This document shows, in pieces, positions 1 through 7,626 of a DNA stretch of 14,736 nucleotides; position 1 is the first letter of the stretch; the number at the start of each line of letters is the position of its first letter. Source of the DNA: an uncultured Porphyromonadaceae bacterium (GTDB taxonomy: Bacteria > Bacteroidota > Bacteroidia > Bacteroidales > Muribaculaceae); assembly GCA_947178685.1 (NCBI GenBank), contig CAMWZE010000010.1, forward strand, positions 1-14,736. The letters are read 5' to 3'. The position numbers and the translations under genes were made by a program. Under the pieces are notes generated by a model. The model did no database searches. It saw nothing but the letters and a program-made list of their open reading frames with translations, and was not told the origin of the DNA.

Positions 1-2
1 CT

Positions 3-719
3 CTCTCTGTGCTCGAATCTGTCGGTGCAACCCAAGATCAGGTTACCCCTCTCCTGCTTCCGATTAACATCGACACAAGGGCCATCCACAATCCGGGGTT
101 GAACTACGGTATATATCTGGCCAACTCTTTCGTGCCTTGTGTGCTGCAGCTGATGATTCTGCTCGTAACATGCTTCTCTTTAGGACAGGAGATAAAATAT
201 GGCACATCGGTGAAGCTTCTGCGAATGGCCAATGGCAACATCTACAAGGCTATTGCCGCCAAACTTCTGCCTCAGACCATCATATGGCTCGTAGTGGCCA
301 TATTCATGGAGGCTTGGCTCTATAAGATAAACGGCTATCCCGTCTATGGATCATGGTTCTGGCTCACAGTGTCGGAGGTGATGTTTGTATTCGCCTGCCA
401 GGGACTCGGAGTGTTCTTCTTCAGTGTCTTGCCGAGTCTTCGCCTGTCGCTCTCTGTGTCGGCACTGCTCGGAATCCTGTCATTCTCCATCGCAGCATTC
501 TCATTTCCGGTCGAGAGCATGTATCCCGCCATCGGAATTTTCAGCTGGATTCTTCCGATAAGATATAACTTCCTTATTTATATCGACCAAGTGCTCGATG
601 GCGTGCATATCTATTACTCACGTGTGTGGTTTGTGGCATATATCATCTTTATGCTTCTCCCTTTCACCCTGCTATGGCGACTCAAGAAAGAGATGGCAAA
701 ACCGGTATACGCCCCATAA
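3..719 (+). CDS. ABC-2 type transporter permease, C-terminal part (5' truncated)
   Basis: Membrane subunit of an ABC exporter, seen only from its C-terminal portion. The frame is open to the left edge. The first possible start, a GTG at base 9, has no leader and falls inside what should be the periplasmic domain, so the gene almost certainly begins outside the window. About 236 residues are visible. A short non-membrane stretch with RAIHNPGLNYG is followed by about five or six hydrophobic segments, including VPCVLQLMILLVTCFSL, LPQTIIWLVVAIFMEAWL and VWFVAYIIFMLLPFTLLW. This order matches the C-terminal half of ABC2_membrane_3-type permeases (YhhJ/YbhR-like), which are usually near 400 residues. 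The next gene, 13 nt downstream, is a second permease of the same kind, so the two probably form a heterodimer. In Bacteroidota such pairs normally follow a HlyD-like adaptor and a TolC-like protein. That upstream context and the cargo are not visible. Family confidence is high; substrate is unknown. Confidence 0.85.
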   Translation, partial: LSVLESVGATQDQVTPLLLPINIDTRAIHNPGLNYGIYLANSFVPCVLQLMILLVTCFSLGQEIKYGTSVKLLRMANGNIYKAIAAKLLPQTIIWLVVAIFMEAWLYKINGYPVYGSWFWLTVSEVMFVFACQGLGVFFFSVLPSLRLSLSVSALLGILSFSIAAFSFPVESMYPAIGIFSWILPIRYNFLIYIDQVLDGVHIYYSRVWFVAYIIFMLLPFTLLWRLKKEMAKPVYAP

Positions 720-732
720 AAAGAGATAACCT

Positions 733-1956
733 ATGTCGAAATCCAATAAATCATTATTTCGCCAACTCTTGGATGTATATTGCCGGGAATTTAAATTAGT
801 GCTTCACGATCAGGGAGTGCTCATTTTCTTCCTCTTTCTTCCATTGGCCTATCCGATTGTCTACTCGCTCATATATAATCCCGAGATTGTGAGGGATGTG
901 AAAATGATAGTGGTAGACCATGACCGCAGCAATATGAGCCGCGAACTTGTGCGCAACCTCGATGCCACACAGGAGGCATGGGTTATAGGCTACGCTCCCG
1001 ACCTGCTGGAAGCCCGCAGGGCCATGGCCGACAAGAAATGCTTCAGTATCCTGGAGATTCCGGAAGGTTTCGGTCGGAAGATAGGTAGCAACGAGCAGGC
1101 AGAGGCGGCTCTTTTCTGCGAGTCGAGTCTATTGTTGCGCTATCGTGGGTTCCTTGTGGCCGCCACAAATGTAAGCCAGGCCATGGGAGCCGAGATATTG
1201 GCTGAGAAGATCAATTCAATAGCTCCATTGGCTACAACCATAACCGATGGTGACCTTATGCCTATCGAAAACATTTCGATGGGCAACATCGAGAGTGGCT
1301 TCGACTCCTTTATTATGCCGGGAGTGCTTATCCTTATTCTCCAGCAGGCCATAGTGCTTGCGGTGGGAATGGCCGGTGGGGCAAAAAGGGAAAGTCCGAA
1401 GCTTATCGGCTATAACGGTGTGAACGAAGCGCCGAGTGTGGCGATGACAATGTTTGGCCAGATGCTCTGCTATGGCACCATCATGGCTGTGCCGGCCATC
1501 TATATAGTCCACTATGTGCCGTTGATGTTCTCATTCCCCATGGCCGGAAATTTCTGGGAGATAATAGCGTTCATCTTCCCGTTGGCGGTAGCATCTGTGG
1601 CACTTGGCTTCTGTCTGCAAGGAGTGGTATGGGAACGTGAATCTGTGTTCGTATTATGGGTGGTGACATCAGTAATATTCCTCTTTCTATCCGGACTCAC
1701 ATGGCCCAGATATGCTATGTCGCCCATCTGGCATTTCTTAGGCAGCTGTGTTCCCGCCACATGGGGTGTAGAGGGTTTCATAAGGATGAACACCAACGGA
1801 GCTTCTCTCGCACAGGTACACAACGACTACATCCATCTCTGGATTCTGGCCGGCGTATATCTCGTGCTCGGCTATTGTGTGCAGCGTTGGGTGGTACGTC
1901 CCTCCATCTTCAAAGGCACCAAATCCTACGACACCATCCGCCGCAACTCCATCTGA
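733..1956 (+). CDS. ABC-2 type transporter permease
   Basis: Complete 407-residue inner-membrane permease of an ABC exporter. The architecture is typical of ABC2_membrane_3 proteins. A cytoplasmic N-terminus comes first, then a first membrane helix at about residues 28-48 (GVLIFFLFLPLAYPIVYSLI). A large periplasmic domain follows at about 50-190, containing VDHDRSNMSREL and the helical LVAATNVSQAMGAEIL. Five further hydrophobic segments lie at about 193-215, 240-262, 275-298, 305-323 and 367-385. The start is ATG 733, 13 nt after the stop of the preceding permease, which implies one operon and probably a heterodimeric pore. No ATP-binding cassette is encoded in either visible gene, so it must lie upstream or in the missing N-terminal part of the operon. 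The likely role is efflux of a drug, lipid or envelope component together with a HlyD/TolC-type partner; this is inferred from family habit. A terminator 80 nt after the stop marks the operon end. Confidence 0.9.
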   Translation: MSKSNKSLFRQLLDVYCREFKLVLHDQGVLIFFLFLPLAYPIVYSLIYNPEIVRDVKMIVVDHDRSNMSRELVRNLDATQEAWVIGYAPDLLEARRAMADKKCFSILEIPEGFGRKIGSNEQAEAALFCESSLLLRYRGFLVAATNVSQAMGAEILAEKINSIAPLATTITDGDLMPIENISMGNIESGFDSFIMPGVLILILQQAIVLAVGMAGGAKRESPKLIGYNGVNEAPSVAMTMFGQMLCYGTIMAVPAIYIVHYVPLMFSFPMAGNFWEIIAFIFPLAVASVALGFCLQGVVWERESVFVLWVVTSVIFLFLSGLTWPRYAMSPIWHFLGSCVPATWGVEGFIRMNTNGASLAQVHNDYIHLWILAGVYLVLGYCVQRWVVRPSIFKGTKSYDTIRRNSI

Positions 1957-2036
1957 TCTCCGGACATAGTCTACAGATATACCAATACTCTTCCAGCGGT
2001 AAATATCATTGCCGCCGGGAAATTTAGATACACCTT

Positions 2037-2075
2037 ATGATAGCCGCCTTGAAGTTAAGGCGGCTATCATTTTTA
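2037..2075 (+). terminator. Rho-independent terminator of the ABC exporter operon
   Basis: A perfect 14-bp stem, ATGATAGCCGCCTT (2037-2050) with AAGGCGGCTATCAT (2057-2070), encloses a 6-nt loop (GAAGTT) and is followed directly by TTTTA. It lies 80 nt beyond the second permease stop and upstream of the PUL promoter, so it insulates the two transcription units. The 3' arm leads into T residues, and the 5' arm is preceded by few A residues, so it reads as a + strand terminator. Confidence 0.9.
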
Positions 2076-2121
2076 TATATGACAGTTATGATCAATCTGA
2101 GGACTCAATTCAGCGGTTTTG

Positions 2122-2163
2122 ATTTGGTGATTTTGAGTCATACATTTGGTAATTTCAATCCAT
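2122..2163. promoter_or_regulatory. 22-bp-period direct repeat upstream of the PUL promoter (candidate activator site)
   Basis: Two 20-bp copies start at 2122 and 2144, and 15 of 20 positions agree. The conserved core is ATTTGGTnATTTnnA, with CAT at the end. The 22-bp period is about two helical turns, as expected for two activator protomers on one face of the DNA. A further ATTTGGC occurs at 2203-2209, close to the -33 element. HTCS regulators carry AraC-type DNA-binding domains and commonly use direct repeats, so this is a reasonable candidate site for the regulator encoded at 9468-13466. That link is inference. The distance of about 57 bp from the repeat to the -33 box is somewhat long for a class II activator. 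Confidence 0.35.
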
Positions 2164-2219
2164 ATTACTAAAAAACAGCTGTTTGCTCCGCCATTACCAG
2201 ACATTTGGCGCATGGATAC

Positions 2220-2250
2220 TTTGCAAAACATACCTTGCTCTATAATTTTG
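2220..2250 (+). promoter_or_regulatory. Bacteroidota consensus promoter for the GH36-susC-susD operon
   Basis: A -33 element TTTG (2220-2223) is followed by exactly 19 nt and a -7 element TAATTTTG (2243-2250). The -7 element matches the TAnnTTTG consensus of the primary Bacteroidota sigma factor at every fixed position. Transcription would start at about 2256-2260, leaving a leader of about 45-50 nt before the preferred ATG at 2306. No other promoter of this quality was seen before susC or susD, so all three genes are probably transcribed from here. Confidence 0.7.
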
Positions 2251-2305
2251 CAGTGTCGAAAGACATAACATTTTCGTGAAAACAAACAATTTTAAAATAC
2301 GGACC

Positions 2306-4513
2306 ATGATGCTCAAAAGAATCATTCCACTGATGCTTTCAGCAACTGCTGTAATTGCTGCAGAAGCAAAGGAAAATCCTCTCATCAGAATCTCGACAGA
2401 CGACACCGAGATGATCATGACGGTAGCCGACAACGGTAATCTCGTACATAATTATTATGGTAAGAAGTTCAAAAATGCACTTCCATACCTGACCAAGAAA
2501 TATCGTGAGCAACCTGACAACGGAGCCGGTTTCGCACCCCAGGCGTTTCCATCATATGGGGGATATGTAACGATATCACCGGCTCTCAAGCTCATCCACT
2601 CGGATGGCTCGCATACCACACACCTGAAGTATGTAGCCCACACTGTAACCCAACCTCAAGAAGATGTTACCCGAACCGAGATAACTCTCAATGATCCTCT
2701 GTATGACATTGACCTTACACTAACATTTGATGCCTACGAAAAGGAAAATGTAATCACTCAGTCATCAACCTTAACAAACAAAGAAGATGGGCAGCTCGTA
2801 GTGGAAAATCTTGCCTCAACATATCTGCCGCTACACGCCGACTCCTATTACCTCACACATTTCCATGGTGTATGGGCAACGGAGATGCAGCTTGTGGAAG
2901 AACAACTTCAGCCAGGAATAAAGAGTATTGAGTCAAAAAAAGGAGTCCAAGCCACTCAAACCGCAAATCCGGCGTTCCTACTATCAATCAACGGACCGGC
3001 TCGCGAAGACAACGGAGATGTCTACGGAGGTGCCCTCGCTTGGTCTGGCAACTACAAGCTAACCTTCGAACAGGACGAATGCGGACGTATGAATGTGGTT
3101 GGCGGTGTCAATGATTTCGCCTCAACTTACTATCTTGACAACGGAGAAAGCCTTACCACCCCTGATATGGTATGGACATTCAGCGATAGTGGTCGCGGAC
3201 AGGTATCACGCAACTTTCACGATTGGATACGCAACCATTCCCTCGCTCATTCCGATCAGGAACGTCCGGTGGTTCTCAACAGTTGGGAAGGTGCCTACAT
3301 GAATTTTGATGAGAAAACTATCACTGACATGATCGAGGATGCCGCCAAGATAGGAGTAGAAATGTTTGTTCTCGATGACGGTTGGTTCGGCAACGGTGAA
3401 TATGCCCGAAATACTGATCACGCCGGTCTTGGTGACTGGCAAGTGAACACTAAGAAGCTTCCGCGTGGAATCGACTATCTCGCAAAGCACGCTGTTAAGA
3501 ACGGTATTAAGTTCGGCATTTGGATTGAACCGGAGATGGTGAATCCCAAAAGTCGACTTGCCGAAACTCACCCGGAATGGATTGTCAAAAGTGGTGACCG
3601 CGACAAACTTCAGATCCGCCAGCAGTGGATTCTTGACCTGACCAATCCCGATGTACAGAATTTTATCGTCAAAACATTTGACGACGTACTCTCTCTGAGT
3701 CCCGACATCAGCTATATAAAATGGGATGCAAATCGATTTGTAACCGATTTTGGTTCCGAATATCTCCCTGCCGACCGACAATCGCATTTCTGGATTGACT
3801 ATACAAAAGGTCTTTACTCTATATATAACAGGATACGGGAAGCGCATCCGGATGTAATGATACAACTTTGCAGCTCAGGAGGTGCACGTCTTGATATGGG
3901 AGCTCTGAAATATCATGATGAATTCTGGACAAGTGACAACACAAATTCGCTCGACCGTATTCGCATACAGAACAGTACCAACATCTTTTTCCCGGCTATC
4001 GCCACAGCATCACATGTGTCGACCAGTCCAAACCACCAGACAGGTATGATGGCCCCCTTAAAATATCGTTTTGATGTTGCCATGTCCGGACGCCTTGGTC
4101 TGGAGCTTCAACCCAAACACCTCAACGAAAAGGAATGGGAATTCGCCAAGAATGCCATCGCATGTTATAAGAAGATTCGTCCGATTGTACAGTTTGGAGA
4201 TCTCTACAGATTAAAGAATCCGGAAGATGGAAGTGGATGGGCATCCCATCAGTATGTTTCTAAAGATGGTAAGGAAGCGGTGTTCTTCGCATATAGTATG
4301 AAGTATCACGGTAGGACCACATTTTTCCAGACTCGTCTGAAGGGACTCAATCCCGACAAGCAATACAAAGTCACTGAAATCAATAAGGCAGGGTGGCCAT
4401 CGTTCTACGGTGACGGTCAGATATTCCCGGGCGACTATCTAATGAATGAAGGAATCTCGCTCAACGGAGGTAATAACTTCGATAGCACAATACTTCACAT
4501 AGCAGAAATTTGA
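2306..4513 (+). CDS. Secreted alpha-galactosidase, glycoside hydrolase family 36
   Basis: Retaining exo-alpha-galactosidase of about 735 residues, expected to release terminal alpha-linked galactose from melibiose, raffinose-type or galactomannan-derived oligosaccharides in the periplasm. Numbered from ATG 2306, residues 1-21 form a signal peptide (MMLKRIIPLMLSATAVIAAEA) with a likely cut after AEA. A beta-sandwich domain (GH36 N-terminal type) spans about 25-310, the TIM barrel about 310-640, and a small C-terminal beta domain follows. Active-site signatures are VLDDGWFG (Asp357/358), GIWIEPEM (Trp406, Glu408), YIKWDANR with the presumed nucleophile Asp474, CSSGGAR (Cys522 to Arg528), and WTSDNTN with the presumed acid/base Asp544. 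Spacing and motifs match GH36 enzymes of the Geobacillus AgaA type. A GTG start at 2276 is in frame but would add KTNNFKIRTM before the signal peptide and lie only about 20 nt from the predicted transcript start, so ATG 2306 (or 2309) is preferred. First gene of the PUL operon; susC follows after 26 nt. Confidence 0.93.
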   Translation: MMLKRIIPLMLSATAVIAAEAKENPLIRISTDDTEMIMTVADNGNLVHNYYGKKFKNALPYLTKKYREQPDNGAGFAPQAFPSYGGYVTISPALKLIHSDGSHTTHLKYVAHTVTQPQEDVTRTEITLNDPLYDIDLTLTFDAYEKENVITQSSTLTNKEDGQLVVENLASTYLPLHADSYYLTHFHGVWATEMQLVEEQLQPGIKSIESKKGVQATQTANPAFLLSINGPAREDNGDVYGGALAWSGNYKLTFEQDECGRMNVVGGVNDFASTYYLDNGESLTTPDMVWTFSDSGRGQVSRNFHDWIRNHSLAHSDQERPVVLNSWEGAYMNFDEKTITDMIEDAAKIGVEMFVLDDGWFGNGEYARNTDHAGLGDWQVNTKKLPRGIDYLAKHAVKNGIKFGIWIEPEMVNPKSRLAETHPEWIVKSGDRDKLQIRQQWILDLTNPDVQNFIVKTFDDVLSLSPDISYIKWDANRFVTDFGSEYLPADRQSHFWIDYTKGLYSIYNRIREAHPDVMIQLCSSGGARLDMGALKYHDEFWTSDNTNSLDRIRIQNSTNIFFPAIATASHVSTSPNHQTGMMAPLKYRFDVAMSGRLGLELQPKHLNEKEWEFAKNAIACYKKIRPIVQFGDLYRLKNPEDGSGWASHQYVSKDGKEAVFFAYSMKYHGRTTFFQTRLKGLNPDKQYKVTEINKAGWPSFYGDGQIFPGDYLMNEGISLNGGNNFDSTILHIAEI

Positions 4514-4539
4514 TCATCTTACATCCATAATTTATCATC

Positions 4540-7500
4540 ATGAAAAAAATAGTAACCATAATAATGTCTCTTCTGGCAATATTACCGATTTTTGCCGGAG
4601 AAATCATAACAGGCAGCGGTTTGGTAGTAGATGCTGCTACTCAAGAACCGCTTATCGGTGCAACAATTCTTGTAAAAGGCACTAATAACGGCACAGCAAC
4701 CGGTATAGATGGTGATTTCAGCCTTAAAGTCGAGGTTGGAAGTATACTTCAGGTATCATACGTGGGCTACACGACTGCTGACTTCAAGGTGCCTGCAAAC
4801 GGACAGATGAATATTTCTCTGAGTGAAAATTCCTCCATATTAGATGAGGTGGTCGTGGTTGGAGCAGTGATGAAAAAAGCTGACCTTACAGGATCTGTGG
4901 GATATCTGGATGCTGAAAAGCTCAACGAGACCCCTTCCACCACCGTTGCAGGTGCGCTCCAGGGGAAAATGGCCGGCCTTATGGTGACACCAAGTGGCAA
5001 GCCCGGTGAAGACGCTACTGTGAGGGTACGCGGAATCAATACCATCAACTCCGGATCCTCTCCCATATATGTAATCGACGGACTTGTGATGGACGGGGAT
5101 TTCGGTTCATTCAACTCCATAAATCCCGAGGATGTAGAGTCGATACAAGTACTTAAAGATGCATCTGCCACAGCCATATATGGTTCGCGCGGTGCCAACG
5201 GTGTTATTCTTATTACTACTAAGAAAGGCAGTAAAGGAGAAGGAAAGGTGACTTACGACGGTTGGGTACAGACATCTCATATTGCACATCGCCCCAAAAC
5301 TATGAATGCCCGACAGCTCGGTGACCTCAGAATCGATGCCTTTGCTAATGGCTACCTATTCTCTAATCCGGGCGCTGACCGTAATGCCTATATCCAGAAT
5401 ACTCTTTTAGGCACAAACATGGCATTCTCCGCAGATGAGCTTGACACCTATAATGCAGGCGAATCATTCGATTGGCTCGACCGCTTCACTCAGACCGGTG
5501 TGACACAGAGCCACACGCTTAGTTTCTCAAACGGAGGCGACAAATATAATCTCTTCGCAAGCTTCAGCTACAGCGGCATCAAGGGTATAACGATAGGTAC
5601 GAAAAATAACCGCTACTCAGGACGCGTCAACGTTGACTCTGATATCAAACCTTGGCTCAAAATAGGAACTAATACACAGTTTTCCCGAACTGATGATAAG
5701 ATACCTACTGATGATGTATTCAATCAGGCACTGGCAGCCAATCCAATGCTTAATCCGGCACCCTATCAGAATCCGGACAGCCGCTACACTTACGATTATC
5801 TGACTCTTTACTATCGAGCCCATACAGAGTCAAACAATAACGATTATAATCCTTATAACTCCCTTGAAGTTGACCAAAAACGTGTACGCGACCGTTTGAT
5901 TTCTTCTAATTATATCAATGTGAACCCAATCGAAGGATTGAACATACGCTCAACATTTGCTTTCGACCTCGCCAACCAGACATGGATGGAATATACTCCC
6001 AACTATATCCAGCAAGCGATAAGACACTATAACGGTGATGCAAGGGCAAAACATGAACGTTGGACCAAACTTTCCTGGCAGTGGGATAATACTATCACAT
6101 ATCGCCATACTTTCGGAGATGTTCATAACACAGACTTCCTCCTCGGCACATCGGCTTCTCGCAACACTTTCAACTATACCAAAGCGCAGGGTGACCGATT
6201 CGCATCAAACGATCTCGGGTTCAACGACCTTGGTGGCGCTGCAGCCAACGATAAGAAAGAAATAGAGTCGAATTTCTATGCATCTTCCCTCCTTTCTTAC
6301 CTCGTTAGAGCAAATTATAACTACGACCAGCGCTACTATCTGACAGTTACAGCCCGTTACGACGGATCTTCAAAATTCGGTCCCGGTCATAAATGGGGTA
6401 TCTTTCCATCGTTCTCCGCCAATTGGGCAATCACGAATGAGAAATTCATGGAAGACCAACACATATTCGACAATCTTAAGCTGCGGGTAGGTTACGGTGT
6501 TGTCGGAAATCAGGATATAGAGAATTATGCTTACGCCACAATGTATTATTCAACCGTAAGCAACGGATCCGCATCGTATGCCGCAAGTGGACTCCTCGGA
6601 AATCCCCTTTTGACATGGGAAAAGCAGAAGCAGACAAATATCGGTCTTGATATGGCATTCCTCAACAACCGTCTACGGTTCTCTCTTGATGGATTTTTCA
6701 TCAACAATGATAACCTACTCATGAAGCACTCGCTTGCACTTACCTCCGGCTACAGCGAGGAATGGGAAAACATTGGTTCGGTCACTAACCGTGGTTTTGA
6801 AATGACTGTCAGCGCAACTCCTATTGACCTTCCTGACTTCACCTGGAATGTCTCTGCCAACCTTTCACTCGACCATAACAAGGTTAAAAAGCTACATGGA
6901 GGGGTGAAGAGAATTCTCAACGGGACTGAACGCACCGGCAACATCTTCCTCGGAGAGTCGCTCAACTCAATCTATACCCTTGAATGCGGCGGCATCGCAA
7001 CTGAAGCTAACCGCGACCAGTGGGAGGGCATTGACTACAACGGTAAGAATGTAGGTATCGGTGATCTCTTCGCCATCGACCAGAACGGAGACAAGATTGT
7101 TGACCAAAATGACCGGGTGATTGTAGGATGCATGGATCCAAAGATGTATGGCGGATTCTCAACAGATTTCTCCTGGAAAGGTGTGACTCTCAATGCTATC
7201 TTCAATTACTCTATAGGTGGAAAGAAGATTAGCGAATATTATGAATCTCTTCTTGCCTCTACCGGCACCTCAATGGCTTCTACCGATCTTCTTGACCGCT
7301 GGAGTACACAGAACCCCAACGGATCGTTCCCGAGAGCGATAACCAATACATCCTCCGGCTATAATCCATATTATGCCTGGGATACAGATTTCGCACTCCA
7401 AAACACTTCATATCTGAGGCTAGCAACGCTGACACTCAGCTATTCACTACCTAAGAAATGGATGCAGGCTATCCATTTCGATAACATCCGGGTGTATGCT

Positions 7501-7614
7501 ACAGGATCCAATCTTTTCACTGCTACAAAATATAAGGGCTTCGATCCCGAAACCGGTGACTATGGCTATCCTGCCACACGCTCTTTCACATTCGGCTTAA
7601 ACATGACATTCTAA
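4540..7614 (+). CDS. SusC-like TonB-dependent outer-membrane transporter
   Basis: Outer-membrane barrel of 1024 residues that imports an oligosaccharide using energy from TonB-ExbBD, with the SusD-like protein encoded next acting as its lid. The signal peptide is residues 1-20 (MKKIVTIIMSLLAILPIFAG). A carboxypeptidase-regulatory-like beta domain covers about 24-98, including the typical DAATQEPLIGATILVKGT and GYTTADF. The TonB box is LDEVVVVG at 101-108. The plug runs from about 113 to 230, with the classic VRVRGINTIN, PIYVIDG, IQVLKDASATAIYGSRGANGV and LITTKKG signatures. The rest is the 22-stranded barrel, ending in FTFGLNMTF with a terminal Phe, the usual Bam recognition end. Length is normal for SusC proteins that lack an STN domain. 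Without an STN domain it probably does not signal to an anti-sigma factor, which fits control by the HTCS instead. The start is ATG 4540, 26 nt after GH36; susD follows 12 nt downstream. The substrate is inferred from the adjacent alpha-galactosidase. Confidence 0.96.
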   Translation: MKKIVTIIMSLLAILPIFAGEIITGSGLVVDAATQEPLIGATILVKGTNNGTATGIDGDFSLKVEVGSILQVSYVGYTTADFKVPANGQMNISLSENSSILDEVVVVGAVMKKADLTGSVGYLDAEKLNETPSTTVAGALQGKMAGLMVTPSGKPGEDATVRVRGINTINSGSSPIYVIDGLVMDGDFGSFNSINPEDVESIQVLKDASATAIYGSRGANGVILITTKKGSKGEGKVTYDGWVQTSHIAHRPKTMNARQLGDLRIDAFANGYLFSNPGADRNAYIQNTLLGTNMAFSADELDTYNAGESFDWLDRFTQTGVTQSHTLSFSNGGDKYNLFASFSYSGIKGITIGTKNNRYSGRVNVDSDIKPWLKIGTNTQFSRTDDKIPTDDVFNQALAANPMLNPAPYQNPDSRYTYDYLTLYYRAHTESNNNDYNPYNSLEVDQKRVRDRLISSNYINVNPIEGLNIRSTFAFDLANQTWMEYTPNYIQQAIRHYNGDARAKHERWTKLSWQWDNTITYRHTFGDVHNTDFLLGTSASRNTFNYTKAQGDRFASNDLGFNDLGGAAANDKKEIESNFYASSLLSYLVRANYNYDQRYYLTVTARYDGSSKFGPGHKWGIFPSFSANWAITNEKFMEDQHIFDNLKLRVGYGVVGNQDIENYAYATMYYSTVSNGSASYAASGLLGNPLLTWEKQKQTNIGLDMAFLNNRLRFSLDGFFINNDNLLMKHSLALTSGYSEEWENIGSVTNRGFEMTVSATPIDLPDFTWNVSANLSLDHNKVKKLHGGVKRILNGTERTGNIFLGESLNSIYTLECGGIATEANRDQWEGIDYNGKNVGIGDLFAIDQNGDKIVDQNDRVIVGCMDPKMYGGFSTDFSWKGVTLNAIFNYSIGGKKISEYYESLLASTGTSMASTDLLDRWSTQNPNGSFPRAITNTSSGYNPYYAWDTDFALQNTSYLRLATLTLSYSLPKKWMQAIHFDNIRVYATGSNLFTATKYKGFDPETGDYGYPATRSFTFGLNMTF

Positions 7615-7626
7615 CACTCTACATCA

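Noticed and set aside
3206..3865. Long antisense open frame (219 codons) within the GH36 gene
   Set aside because: It lies wholly opposite the catalytic domain of a clear GH36 gene, its translation has no recognisable domain, and it has no promoter or leader signals. It is a by-product of codon bias on the coding strand.
4516..4524. CATCTTACA in the GH36-susC gap, similar to the half-site of the 13533-13651 palindrome
   Set aside because: It is a lone 9-base match without a partner arm. A similar partial match (CATCTTA) occurs near 9324 and another near 13497. It is too short to claim a shared regulator.
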